This document shows, in pieces, positions 36,512 through 45,161 of a stretch of DNA of 64,000 nt (positions are counted from its first letter, which is position 1; every line of letters starts with the position of its first letter). The stretch covers positions 2,613,501-2,677,500 of the forward strand of contig NZ_CP035501.1 of NCBI RefSeq assembly GCF_004135585.1, in the 5' to 3' direction. Below the pieces are notes generated by a model. That model ran no database searches and was not told the DNA's origin. It saw only the letters and a program-made list of their open reading frames with translations. This DNA is from Sphingosinicella sp. BN140058. Lineage in GTDB: Bacteria > Pseudomonadota > Alphaproteobacteria > Sphingomonadales > Sphingomonadaceae. A program made the position numbers and the translations under genes.

Positions 36512-36811
36512 ATGGCCATCAGTATGAAATCCGCAGAGTTTCTGCTCAACAGCCGTCTTGCCGATGCCGGCGAGGGCGATATCGACGCCCTCTACGAGCT
36601 GGGCGTCGCCTACTCGACGGGATCGCATGGCATCAGCGTCGATCTGATCGAAGCGCACAAATGGTTCAATCTCGCCGCGCTCAACGGCAGCAGCGAAGCG
36701 CAGATGTGCCGCGCCGAAATCGCCGACGAGATGACGGCGCGCGAGATCGCCGAAGCGCAGCGTCAGGCCCGCGCCTGGCTGTCCGAAACCGGAATGCGCC
36801 GGGCCGCCTGA
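36512..36811 (+). CDS. Sel1-repeat small protein
   Basis: A 99-residue protein with one Sel1-like repeat: DIDALYELGVAYSTGSHG, DLIEAHKWFNLAALNGSSEAQ. It has no signal peptide and so is probably cytosolic. Sel1 repeats mediate protein-protein contacts; the partner is unknown. The gene converges with the alpha/beta-hydrolase gene 9 nt away. Confidence 0.75.
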   Translation: MAISMKSAEFLLNSRLADAGEGDIDALYELGVAYSTGSHGISVDLIEAHKWFNLAALNGSSEAQMCRAEIADEMTAREIAEAQRQARAWLSETGMRRAA

Positions 36812-36820
36812 GCCTGTTCG

Positions 36821-37372
36821 TCAGCCGTCCCGGACGGCCGCGACGACGTGCGGCCACGCTTTCGAGCTGACTGCGAAGGCCATGTGGCTGCACTCGAGCT
36901 CGATCGCCCGATCGCGCTCTCCATCTTGCCCGCGCGCCGCTGCGGGCGCGACGATGCCGTCCTTCCTCGACCATAAGGCGATCGTCGGCACCGGAGGTTT
37001 TTGAGCCAGCTCCGCCTCGATAGGCGGCGCATCGACCGGATGGCGCGCGATCAACTCGTACAAACGCCAGACATTGTTGGCGCGGGGATGGCCCGAAAAG
37101 GGCGAACCCATCGTGATTACCTTGGCGACGAGATCCGGCCGTTTCTTGGCGACCTCCCGCGCATAGATGCCACCGAGGCTCCAGCCCACCAGGATCGTCG
37201 GTCGGCCGCCGCCGAATCGCTCCACTTGGGCAACGATGTCATCCAGCGTGCGCGCGCTGACCCCGCGATTGATCCCCAGACCCCAGCCGGTGACCCGATA
37301 TCCGGCCCCGGCAAGCGCCTTTTGCAGGCCCAGCGTACTCCGATCGGTGGCAAGGAAGCCCGGCAGCACCAT
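36821..37372 (-). CDS. Alpha/beta-hydrolase, start uncertain
   Basis: A lipase-like alpha/beta-hydrolase of at least 183 residues: MVLPGFLATDRSTLGLQKAL, nucleophile elbow ILVGWSLGGIYAREVA, the acid-loop IALWSRKDGIVAP and the catalytic His in ELECSHMAFAV. The frame stays open for 46 codons above ATG 37372 and encodes plausible protein (SDPDSNPPPLRLLVREPLA), but no ATG, GTG or TTG is available there; an ATC stands where a start before SDPD might be expected. Either translation begins at 37372, a rare start is used, or the start has mutated. It lies just after serS on the same strand. Confidence 0.75.
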   Translation of the reverse strand: MVLPGFLATDRSTLGLQKALAGAGYRVTGWGLGINRGVSARTLDDIVAQVERFGGGRPTILVGWSLGGIYAREVAKKRPDLVAKVITMGSPFSGHPRANNVWRLYELIARHPVDAPPIEAELAQKPPVPTIALWSRKDGIVAPAAARGQDGERDRAIELECSHMAFAVSSKAWPHVVAAVRDG

Positions 37373-37493
37373 CAGCGGTTGGCCGTCGGCAGGCCCGAAC
37401 GGTCCGATCGGTCCGAAGGCGCGGTAGAAACGGCCGAGCAGGGCCAGCGGCTCCCGGACGAGAAGCCTCAGTGGCGGCGGATTGCTGTCCGGA

Positions 37494-38753
37494 TCAGAGA
37501 TATTCGCCGCCCATCAGGCCCTGAAGCGCTTTGGGCAGGCGCACGCGGCCGTCGGCTTCCTGGTGGTTCTCAAGCAACGGCACCAGGATTCGCGGAGAGG
37601 CGAGGGCCGTGTTGTTGAGCGTGTGGACGAACCGCACCTTTCGCTCGCCGTCCCGCCAGCGCAGATTCGCCCTGCGCGCCTGCCAATCGTGCAGCGTCGA
37701 GCAGCTGTGGGTCTCGCGATACTTGCCGAGGGTCGGCACCCAGCTCTCGATGTCGTTCATCCGGAACTTGCCGAGACCCATGTCGCCGGTCGATGTCTCC
37801 ACCACCTGATAGGGGATTTCGAGATCCTGGAGCAGCCCCTCGGCATTGGCGAGTAGGCGCGCGTGCCAGCCGGCGGAAATCTCAGGGTCGTCTTCGCAGA
37901 TGATATATTGCTCGAGCTTCAGGAATTGGTGGACTCGAAGCAAACCTCGCACGTCCCGGCCGGCGCTGCCGGCCTCGCGGCGGAAGCAGGGCGAATAGCC
38001 GGCATAAAGGATCGGAAGCTGTGCCGCGTCCAGGATTTCGCCCGAATGCAACGACGTGAGCGCGATCTCGCCGGTCCCGGCGAGATAAAGCTCGTCCTTG
38101 GGCACCTCATAGGCTTCTTCCTCGTGGCCGGGGAAGTGACCGGTGGCGACGAAAGCCTGCGGCCGTGCGAGCGCCGGTACCGTCATCAAGGTGAAACCGT
38201 CGGCCGCCAGCTTCTGCTGCGCGTGGAACATCAGCGCCTGCTCGAGCAGAGCCAGGCGGCCCTTCAAACAATATTGGCGCGAGCCGGCGACCTGGGTGAT
38301 CCGGCCGAGATCGGCCCAATCGTTCATCTCCAGCAAAGCAACATGATCCCGCGGCTCGAAATCGAACTGGCGCGGCGTGCCCTCGGTCCGGATGACGACG
38401 TTGGCGCTCTCGTCCGGTCCGACCGGTGCACCGTCCCAGGGGATGTTCGGCACGCGCAGCAGCAGCCCGTTCAAGGCCTCCGATTTCTCGGCAAGGGCCG
38501 CTTCCGCTTCCGCGGCTTCGGCGCCGAAGGCCTTTGCCTTGGCCCCCAAAGCCGGCCGGTCGGCAGGATCCGCGGTCTTGAAGCTCGCGCTGATCTCGTT
38601 TCGCTGGCGACGAAGCTCGTCGATCCGGCTCTTGAGGCTGCGCACCTCGCCGTCGAGTTCGAGCAGCCGATCGACATCGACGGCGGCGTTCTTTTGCGCG
38701 GCGGCGGTGCGCACCGCCTCGGCATTCTCACGAATGAAAGTCAGGCTCAGCAT
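37494..38753 (-). CDS. serS: Seryl-tRNA synthetase
   Basis: Class II aminoacyl-tRNA synthetase, 419 residues. The N-terminal antiparallel coiled coil that grips tRNA covers about residues 28-105 (LDGEVRSLKSRIDELRRQRN). Catalytic motifs: ALARPQAFVATGHFPG, LPILYAGYSPCFRREAGSAG (motif 2), RGLLRVHQFLKLEQ, and LNNTALASPRILVPLLENHQ (motif 3, quoted in part as NNTALASPRILVPLLEN). ATG 38753 gives the normal start MLSLTFIRENAEAVR. Confidence 0.97.
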   Translation of the reverse strand: MLSLTFIRENAEAVRTAAAQKNAAVDVDRLLELDGEVRSLKSRIDELRRQRNEISASFKTADPADRPALGAKAKAFGAEAAEAEAALAEKSEALNGLLLRVPNIPWDGAPVGPDESANVVIRTEGTPRQFDFEPRDHVALLEMNDWADLGRITQVAGSRQYCLKGRLALLEQALMFHAQQKLAADGFTLMTVPALARPQAFVATGHFPGHEEEAYEVPKDELYLAGTGEIALTSLHSGEILDAAQLPILYAGYSPCFRREAGSAGRDVRGLLRVHQFLKLEQYIICEDDPEISAGWHARLLANAEGLLQDLEIPYQVVETSTGDMGLGKFRMNDIESWVPTLGKYRETHSCSTLHDWQARRANLRWRDGERKVRFVHTLNNTALASPRILVPLLENHQEADGRVRLPKALQGLMGGEYL

Positions 38754-38977
38754 GAACTGCGCCTAGCAGGCGAGCCCACGTCATGCCAATCCTCCCTCGG
38801 GCGCACTCCGATCGGGCATCGCGGCACCTCTGGAGAGGCTTACCGTGTTCCCCACAGCTAGCGAATCGCATCTGGTTAGAGCACGAGAATTGCACGATAA
38901 TTAGCGCGTCGCCGAGTCTCTGCCGAGTCGCTTCGGGCAGCGACGACGGCAGGACCCGGTTCGGAGAGATGGTGCGT

Positions 38978-39118
38978 ATGCGTAACCTGGCCGAAGTTAC
39001 CCTTCCCGAAGAGCTGCAACGCTACACGTTCACCCCCATTTGGATGGATCGCCAGATGGATGACGAACGTCGCAAGCGTGCCTTGAAAGAATATCAGGCG
39101 CGTGTGACGGGGCGCTGA
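38978..39118 (+). CDS. Small charged protein, unrecognised
   Basis: A possible 46-residue protein beginning MRNLAEVTLPEELQRYTF and ending in a basic helix (RRKRALKEYQARVTGR). GGAGAG at 38963-38968 is placed about 9 nt before this ATG; a longer frame starts at 38783 but its first 60 residues look non-coding. It is isolated between serS and the histidine kinase. The call rests on the ribosome site and sensible composition only. Confidence 0.45.
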   Translation: MRNLAEVTLPEELQRYTFTPIWMDRQMDDERRKRALKEYQARVTGR

Positions 39119-39201
39119 TCGCGCTTTTCGAAAGCTTTGCGGATCTCTGGACGGAGCGCGGTGCACGTCCTACTTGCGATCGGGCCGCGAATGGGGACCC
39201 G

Positions 39202-40797
39202 ATGGCTTCTTCTTATGTGCAGGACACGGCCTTCGAAGACGCCGTGCGCAGCTATGATTGGGCGTCGACCTCGCTTGGTGCGCCCGACAGCTGGACGCCA
39301 GTGCTTGCGAGCGCCGTCGATATCGTCTTGCGCACGCCGCATCCGATGTTCGTCTGCTGGGGCGAGGACCTGGCGATCCTGTTCAACCAGGCTTTTGCCG
39401 ACATCCTGGGGCCGCAGCATCGCGACGCGCTGGGTGTTCCGCTCCGGCAACTCTGGGCGAACGAGTGGCACCGCTTCGGCGCCTATGTCGACGCTGCGCT
39501 CGCCGGGCGGAGCACCGAGGCGGAGGACGTACCCTTCCTGACCTGGCGCAGTGCTTACACCCAGTTCGGCTATTTCAGCTTCTCCTACACGCCTCTCCTC
39601 GATGGCGGAGGCGTCCGCGGCCTTCTTTGCGTGACGACGGAGACGACGGAGCGGGTGCTGGATCGCAAGCGGGTGCTGCAGGAGCGAGACCGCCTCCATG
39701 GCTTCTTCGAGCAGAGTCCCAGCCTGATCGCGATCTCGCTCGGGGCCGAGCATGTCTACGAGTTCGTCAACAAGGCCTATGAGCAGTTCGTCGGACGCAC
39801 GCGCGACCAATTGCTCGGCCGCAGGCTCGCCGACGTCTATCCGGAGGTGCTCGGCACGCCGGCGCTCCAGAACATGGACGACGTCTTCCGATCCGGATCG
39901 CCGGTCAACGTACCGGGAGTCCATGTCAGGGTTCCGCAGAGGCCCGGCCAGCGGGAGCTTGCGCGAACCGTGGACTGGGTCGCACATCCCTATCGGGACG
40001 TCGATGGGACGGTGATCGGTGTCTTTCGGCAGGGCCATGACGTCACGGAACAGCGAGAGGCCGAGCACAATGTCCAGCAACTTACGGCCGAGTTGATCCA
40101 CGTCTCCAGGCTGAGCGCAATGGGAACGATGGCGTCTACGCTCGCCCACGAACTCAACCAGCCGCTTACCGCGATCGCCAACTACGCAGGGGTCGGGCAA
40201 CGTCTGCTTGCACGCCGCGATTCCCCCGCCGACGATCCCTTGTCTGGGGCGCTTGCGGCGATCAAGAACGAGAGCCTGCGCGCGGGCGATCTCATTCGCC
40301 GTCTCCGCCAGATGTGCATGCGCGGGCCGGCGGATGCCGAGGCGGTCGCTGTCGAAACATTGGTCGCCGATGCGCTGCGGCTCGCGCTGCTGAGTTTTCG
40401 CGAGCCGCCGATGCTCGACATCACGGTTCCGCCACCCCTCTTTGTGCGGGGAGATCCGATCCAGCTTCAGCAGGTCTTGATCAACCTCATTCGCAATGCC
40501 GCAGAAGCGATGGAGGGACGTACCAACCAGCGCCTGGGCATCGAGGCGTCCGAGCAGGGGGCGTTCGCGGAACTCTGCGTGAGCGACACCGGACCTGGTC
40601 TCTCGGAGGAAATCGCCGGAAGGCTGTTCGAGCCGTTTTCCTCGACCAAGCCCCACGGCATGGGCGTCGGGCTGTCGATCACGCGCACCATCGTCGAGGC
40701 GCATGGCGGGCGCATCCACGCCTCCGCCGCGGCTGACGGCGGGTGTCGGTTCTGCTTCACCTTGCCGCGCGCTGTGGAAGAGCCAGGGGCCCACTGA
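39202..40797 (+). CDS. Orphan PAS-domain sensor histidine kinase (FixL-like layout)
   Basis: A 531-residue cytosolic kinase without membrane helices. An N-terminal PAS-like region (about 20-155, HPMFVCWGEDLAILFNQAFADI) is followed by a second PAS domain (165-290, GFFEQSPSLIAISLGAEHVYEFVNKAYEQF, quoted as FFEQSPSLIAISLG). Then comes the dimerisation/phosphoacceptor helix with TLAHELNQPLTAIANYAG and an HATPase domain: LINLIRNAAEAM (N box), VSDTGPGLSEE (G1), GVGLSITRTIVEAHGG (G2). The H-box HELNQPL is FixL/DctB-like. No response regulator gene is adjacent, so its partner is elsewhere. Confidence 0.9.
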   Translation: MASSYVQDTAFEDAVRSYDWASTSLGAPDSWTPVLASAVDIVLRTPHPMFVCWGEDLAILFNQAFADILGPQHRDALGVPLRQLWANEWHRFGAYVDAALAGRSTEAEDVPFLTWRSAYTQFGYFSFSYTPLLDGGGVRGLLCVTTETTERVLDRKRVLQERDRLHGFFEQSPSLIAISLGAEHVYEFVNKAYEQFVGRTRDQLLGRRLADVYPEVLGTPALQNMDDVFRSGSPVNVPGVHVRVPQRPGQRELARTVDWVAHPYRDVDGTVIGVFRQGHDVTEQREAEHNVQQLTAELIHVSRLSAMGTMASTLAHELNQPLTAIANYAGVGQRLLARRDSPADDPLSGALAAIKNESLRAGDLIRRLRQMCMRGPADAEAVAVETLVADALRLALLSFREPPMLDITVPPPLFVRGDPIQLQQVLINLIRNAAEAMEGRTNQRLGIEASEQGAFAELCVSDTGPGLSEEIAGRLFEPFSSTKPHGMGVGLSITRTIVEAHGGRIHASAAADGGCRFCFTLPRAVEEPGAH

Positions 40798-40978
40798 GTC
40801 GGGCGGCGACACCGATTCGCGCCGGCGACTAAGCTTCCGAAGCCGCGCCGGCCACGAGCTGATTTCCGCTGATCGACGTCTCGCGGCGCTTCGTCGCGGA
40901 GCCGTTTCAATCCGGCTCCGTAACCGAACGCCACACCGAAAGTCAGAATACAGCTCCGAAGCGGGACTTTAGCCGATG

Positions 40979-41000
40979 GGGTCTCTTCCACAGGAGACCC
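40979..41000 (+). promoter_or_regulatory. Hairpin covering the ribosome site of the 41009 gene
   Basis: GGGTCTC (40979-40985) pairs perfectly with GAGACCC (40994-41000). The right arm overlaps the AGGAGA ribosome site, 8 nt before the ATG. If formed in the mRNA it would limit translation. Confidence 0.35.
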
Positions 41001-41008
41001 GATCTACC

Positions 41009-41389
41009 ATGCTACGCACCATCGCCATTGCCGCCGTCTTTTCCTTCACGCCCCTTGCTGCTGCGCAGGCCCAGGACGTGCCAGCCGGCGGCGCAGGCGC
41101 GACCGATCAAACGACGACGACCGGCGCATCCGCGGGCAGCGGCGACGCCGCACCCGCGTCTGCCGATGCCGCGGCGGGCGCCGCGATCGAGGTCGGCGCA
41201 ACGGTCAAGGACAAGAGCGGCGCGACCATCGGAACGGTTCGGGACGTCACTCCGCAGGGTGTGGTGATCGCAACGGAAAAGGGATTGGTCCAGGCGCAAG
41301 CCTCCGGTCTTGCCAAGGTGCCGGGCGGCTATGCCGTCGGCCTCACCAAGGCTGAGATCGAAGCGGCGATCTCCGGCGCCGCCAAATGA
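41009..41389 (+). CDS. Exported small protein with PRC-barrel-like C-terminus
   Basis: A 126-residue protein with a signal peptide (MLRTIAIAAVFSFTPLAAAQAQ). A Gly/Ala/Thr linker (about 25-60) precedes a small beta-rich module (IEVGATVKDKSGATIGTVRDV, then GLVQAQASGLAKVPGGYAVGL, quoted in part) that resembles a PRC-barrel-like fold; similar proteins are frequent in sphingomonads without known function. ATG 41009 is preceded by AGGAGA, itself in a hairpin. A strong terminator follows. Confidence 0.75.
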   Translation: MLRTIAIAAVFSFTPLAAAQAQDVPAGGAGATDQTTTTGASAGSGDAAPASADAAAGAAIEVGATVKDKSGATIGTVRDVTPQGVVIATEKGLVQAQASGLAKVPGGYAVGLTKAEIEAAISGAAK

Positions 41390-41411
41390 GCGCGTTCGCC
41401 TGAACGCGGGG

Positions 41412-41443
41412 GGGCCGCCCGGTTCGCCGGCGCGGCCCTTTTT
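41412..41443 (+). terminator. Rho-independent terminator
   Basis: GGGCCGC (41412-41418) pairs with GCGGCCC (41432-41438), with an inner CCGG/CCGG extension, followed directly by five T residues. It lies 23 nt after the exported-protein gene and just before the convergent GH36 gene. Confidence 0.8.
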
Positions 41444-41449
41444 CTGTGT

Positions 41450-43144
41450 TCAGCCTACCATCCGCGCATCCGCCCCAAGCCGAAAGCGCTGAAACGCGCC
41501 CGGACCGTGCTCCGTCCGAAGTTGCTGATCGATTTGGAGCGTTTCGGATCCCAGTTCCGGAAAATCGCAGCCGATCACCGAAGACCCGAGAAGCGTCGCG
41601 AAAAGCGCCTCACGGTCGGGCCGGAGTTCGCCGAGATGGTCGCTGGTCATCGTTACTCCGCCTGCGCCGGCCGCAAACCGGGCGAGCAGATTGATCTGGT
41701 CGTCGCTGAGCGCGTGGAAGCGGTCGCGGAGCAGGATGCAATCGGGGTCCGCCTGCCATAGAATGCCATTCGCATGGTTGCGGCTCTGCAGGTCGCGCAG
41801 CAGGCTTTCGGCGGAATAGTCGCCATTCCAGGTGACGCCGATGTCACGCCCGATCCGGACGGCGTCGACGAGCCCGACGCCCGCCCAGAGCGGGCAGCCG
41901 CAGCCCGACAGGATCACGTCGGGTCCGATCGCCTCCCGGATCAGGAGCATCATCCGTCGCCAGACTGCGATGCGGGAGAGTCCGGGCTCGTGCCAGAGCG
42001 CGCGCTCTGGTCCGTATTCCGCACCGTGGAGCAGGAAATCCGCCTTGATATAGCCTGCGCCCCAATCTTCCGCCCAGGTCCGGAACACCCGGGTCATGTA
42101 GGCAGCCGCGTCCGGATGTGTGATGTCGAGCACATGATATTCCTCCGAGCGCTTGTGCCAGCGGAACTCCCCATAGAAATGCATCGCCACCAACGGGCTT
42201 CCGGTCGTCCTGTCCTGCACCACCCAATCCGGATGTTCGGCGAACAGGCGACTTCGGTTCCCGACCAGGAAGGGCGCAATCCACAGGCCGGGACGGAAGC
42301 CCGCCGCGGAGATCTTTGCGAGCAGCGGCTTCATGCCGCCCGGGAATTGCGGCTTGACCGAGAGCCAATCGCCCATCTCTGGCGTGAACCCGTCGTCGAT
42401 CTGAAAGATATCGAGCCGAACAGCGTTGCGCTCGCGAAACGCCTGCGCGGCAAGCAGGTGCTCGCGGATCACGTCCTCGTCGATCGCCGCATATAGATTG
42501 TACCAGGAGCACCAGCCGGTCAGCCGCGCCGGCTTTCGCGGCGGCAGCGGACTGGCGGCAGCGACTCTCCGCGACCAAAGTCGCAACGTCTCCTCGACGG
42601 CGTCGCCTTCGAACAGGCAGAGGGTCTCCGCCTGCGTCTCGCCTGTGCGATCGAGCAGAGTCTCGACGTCCATCCGCATCGACTCCGCGTTACCTCCAAA
42701 GCGGAAGCGGATTTGGAACCGGTCGTGGCGGTCCGCGCCGAGCAGGACCGCGCCGCCTAGATTGGCTTCCGGGAGCAAGGCGGTCATCGCGAAGCCGAGG
42801 GTGGGCGCCTTGGCAGGCGGGCCGTCGCCGGCCGGCGTGCCGGGTTCGACGAACCAGCTGCCATCCCAGCTCTGATAGCCGTTGCGCAGATAGCGGCGGA
42901 CGCCGGTAATACCCTCGAAGCGCAGGCCGAGCGAGGCCAGGGGACGGCCGACATTCTCGACACGCAGATCGATCCGGGTCGCGCCGTCCTCGGCTTTGAC
43001 GTCGAGAAGAATGCGGCCGCCGTCGGCAAGGGCCCAGACGATATGGCCTTCCTCTTCGTGCACCGCATCGTGGCGCGGGACGGTTCCGTCGATGAGCGGT
43101 TGCGGAGTCGGGAAGCGGACTCCGCGGCGGTCGAGCAGCCTCAT
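41450..43144 (-). CDS. GH36 alpha-galactosidase
   Basis: A 564-residue glycoside hydrolase of family 36 (MelA/RafA type), expected to release terminal alpha-galactose. An N-terminal beta-sandwich (1-195) precedes the catalytic barrel: TGWCSWYNLY (209-218), FQIDDGF (247-253), and GYIKADFLLHG with the nucleophile Asp-369, followed by SGCGCPLWAGVGLVDAVRIGRD, where Asp-434 is the likely acid/base. No signal peptide is seen, so the substrate must enter the cell. It is the last gene of a five-gene leftward operon and overlaps the oxidoreductase gene by 4 nt. Linkage preference is inferred from family only. Confidence 0.9.
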   Translation of the reverse strand: MRLLDRRGVRFPTPQPLIDGTVPRHDAVHEEEGHIVWALADGGRILLDVKAEDGATRIDLRVENVGRPLASLGLRFEGITGVRRYLRNGYQSWDGSWFVEPGTPAGDGPPAKAPTLGFAMTALLPEANLGGAVLLGADRHDRFQIRFRFGGNAESMRMDVETLLDRTGETQAETLCLFEGDAVEETLRLWSRRVAAASPLPPRKPARLTGWCSWYNLYAAIDEDVIREHLLAAQAFRERNAVRLDIFQIDDGFTPEMGDWLSVKPQFPGGMKPLLAKISAAGFRPGLWIAPFLVGNRSRLFAEHPDWVVQDRTTGSPLVAMHFYGEFRWHKRSEEYHVLDITHPDAAAYMTRVFRTWAEDWGAGYIKADFLLHGAEYGPERALWHEPGLSRIAVWRRMMLLIREAIGPDVILSGCGCPLWAGVGLVDAVRIGRDIGVTWNGDYSAESLLRDLQSRNHANGILWQADPDCILLRDRFHALSDDQINLLARFAAGAGGVTMTSDHLGELRPDREALFATLLGSSVIGCDFPELGSETLQIDQQLRTEHGPGAFQRFRLGADARMVG

Positions 43145-44115
43145 GTCAGTCGCAGCTCCCGACCTTCGTCGGCTGCCTGCCGCGCCGCCAGAGCCAGTCT
43201 GAGCGTCGCGGCGCCTTCGGCAAGCGGCACCGCCGGTGCGCGGCGATCGCGGATCGCCTCGGCGATATCGGCCAGTTGGGCAACGAAGGGATCCGTCGTG
43301 CCGGTAGCGGTCTGCGATGCCGCGCCGCCTGTCGCGGGCGTGAACTCGGCATCGTTCCAGCCGGTGAAGCGGCCGGTCATGCGCTCGGCGATGATCGACC
43401 AGCTCTTGTGCCAGACTCCGGGCACCGAGGCGTTGGATGCATTGATCGTTGCGATCCGCCCGTCGTCCCAGCCGAACAGGATCGCCGAGACGTCCTCGAT
43501 GTCATAGCCCGCCACGGCGCGATGGAAGAGGTTGCCGCGGCGGGCATACACGCTATCCGGATTTCCGACGCAGTGGCGAACGAGGTCGATCAGGTGGATG
43601 ATCTGCTCAAGCAACTGGCCGCCGGACTTCGCCTCCTCCCGCCACCAATCGGCATGGAGCGCGTTGCAGTGGAAGGCACCGGCGAACACGGCAGGCCGCC
43701 CGGTGTCGAGCGCTTTCCAGCGGCGGACCGCGTCACCGAAACGATACATGAACCCGTTCGCGGCGACGATCCCGGAGGCCTGCGCGGCGGCGACCATCCG
43801 ATTCGCGGTCGCAATGTCGAGCGCTAGCGGCTTTTCGACGAGCAGGTGAACGCCCCGCCTTGCGGCCTGCTCGGCCTCGCCCCGATGGGCGAATGGCGGT
43901 AGCGCGACGATCAGCAGATCGGGCGCGACGGCACCGATCATGCGGTCAAGGTCTGTGAACGGGGCGCCGCCATGCGTGTGCGCGAACGCCGCCGCGCGCG
44001 CCGGATCGCGGCCGCAGACGCCGACCAGATCAAGGTCCGGCGCGAGCGCCCGCACCGCCGCAGCGTGGCGAGCGGCAATGCCGCCGGGGCCGAGTATGGC
44101 GACGCGCAACGTCAT
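43141..44115 (-). CDS. Gfo/Idh/MocA-family oxidoreductase
   Basis: A 324-residue NAD(P)-dependent sugar oxidoreductase. The Rossmann motif is VAILGPGGIAARHAAAV at the N-terminus; LLVEKPLALDIATANRM holds the EKP motif; GGQLLEQIIHLIDLVRH lies in the C-terminal domain, where GGxxxxxxxH is typical for the active-site His. Substrates in this family are sugars, inositols or their derivatives. Overlaps of 4 nt with both neighbours show that it is made together with the alpha-galactosidase and the dehydrogenase. Confidence 0.9.
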   Translation of the reverse strand: MTLRVAILGPGGIAARHAAAVRALAPDLDLVGVCGRDPARAAAFAHTHGGAPFTDLDRMIGAVAPDLLIVALPPFAHRGEAEQAARRGVHLLVEKPLALDIATANRMVAAAQASGIVAANGFMYRFGDAVRRWKALDTGRPAVFAGAFHCNALHADWWREEAKSGGQLLEQIIHLIDLVRHCVGNPDSVYARRGNLFHRAVAGYDIEDVSAILFGWDDGRIATINASNASVPGVWHKSWSIIAERMTGRFTGWNDAEFTPATGGAASQTATGTTDPFVAQLADIAEAIRDRRAPAVPLAEGAATLRLALAARQAADEGRELRLT

Positions 44116-45161
44116 GCAACGGCGCCGAAGTCCAGGACGGCCTGGAGCAGGCCCGGCTCACCCGCGTCGAGACGGGCGAAGAGTGCCGGCGCCTCCTCGA
44201 AGGCTGCGCGATGGGTGATCAACGGCAGCAGGTTGAGGATTCCGGAATGCTGCAGTTCCACCGCCGTCCGCCACAGCCGCGGCTTCGACCAGCGGTGGGA
44301 GGCTTCGGGCGCCACTCCGGAAATTTGCGAGCAGACCAGCTCCACCCGATTGTGGTGGAATTCCTCGCCGAGCCGAAGCCCTGCCACTTCGCCCTGAAAG
44401 AATCCCATCGCGACCACCCGCGATGCATAAGCGACCGCGCGGATCGCGTCGGCCAGCGCGGGCGCCGCACCGGAAACCTCGATGCAGACGTCGGCGCCGC
44501 GCCCGCCGGTCATCGCCTTGATCCGCTCCGCAGCTCCGCCGCCGGGATCGAGGGTCTCTGCGGCGCCGAGCCGCTGGGCGATCTCCCGGCGCACCGGATC
44601 GGGATCGATGCCGATCACCCGGGCGCCGCTTGCGCGGGCCGCCTGGGCGACGATCTGGCCCGGAACGCCCAACCCCCAGAGCGCAACCACGTCGCCGATC
44701 CGCAGCCGGGCATCGTGAACCCCGTTCAGTGCGACGGCGCCGATATGTGAGAAGATGCCGATCAGGGGATCGGCACCGTGGGGCATCAGCCGGTCTCGCG
44801 CCCAGCCTGCGTCTGCAACATGGTGGCTTCGGTGTCCCCAGGTGCCGTAGATGCGGTCGCCGACCTGTACGCCCTCCGCCTCCGGCCCCACCGCGACGAT
44901 CTCGCCGACCTCCTCATAGCCGAGGTTGCGCACCGGATAAGGCCAACTTGCCGCTTCCGAAGGAACGAACAGGCGCCGCGCCTCGTCGAACCTCTTGTGC
45001 ATGAACGGGTTGGTACCGCGATACTGGGACAATTCGGTGCCGGCCGAGATGCCGGAATGGAGGGTGCGGATCAGCACTTCGCCGGGGCCCGGGCGGGCGG
45101 GCGCCAAGAGTTCGAAGGCGAGCGCCCGCGGCGCGTCCAGCCGGAGGGCCGAAGGATTCAT
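44112..45161 (-). CDS. MDR-type (zinc-alcohol-dehydrogenase-like) dehydrogenase
   Basis: A 349-residue medium-chain dehydrogenase/reductase. The GroES-like half has GEVLIRTLHSGISAGTELSQ, in which the usual catalytic zinc Cys is replaced by Ser, as in zinc-lacking members. Then NLGYEEVGEIVAVG and the Rossmann motif VVALWGLGVPGQIVAQAARA. It should oxidise a sugar or polyol-like alcohol with NAD(P). The ATG at 45161 overlaps the MFS stop by one base; a long upstream open frame is an out-of-frame reading of the MFS gene. Confidence 0.88.
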   Translation of the reverse strand: MNPSALRLDAPRALAFELLAPARPGPGEVLIRTLHSGISAGTELSQYRGTNPFMHKRFDEARRLFVPSEAASWPYPVRNLGYEEVGEIVAVGPEAEGVQVGDRIYGTWGHRSHHVADAGWARDRLMPHGADPLIGIFSHIGAVALNGVHDARLRIGDVVALWGLGVPGQIVAQAARASGARVIGIDPDPVRREIAQRLGAAETLDPGGGAAERIKAMTGGRGADVCIEVSGAAPALADAIRAVAYASRVVAMGFFQGEVAGLRLGEEFHHNRVELVCSQISGVAPEASHRWSKPRLWRTAVELQHSGILNLLPLITHRAAFEEAPALFARLDAGEPGLLQAVLDFGAVA

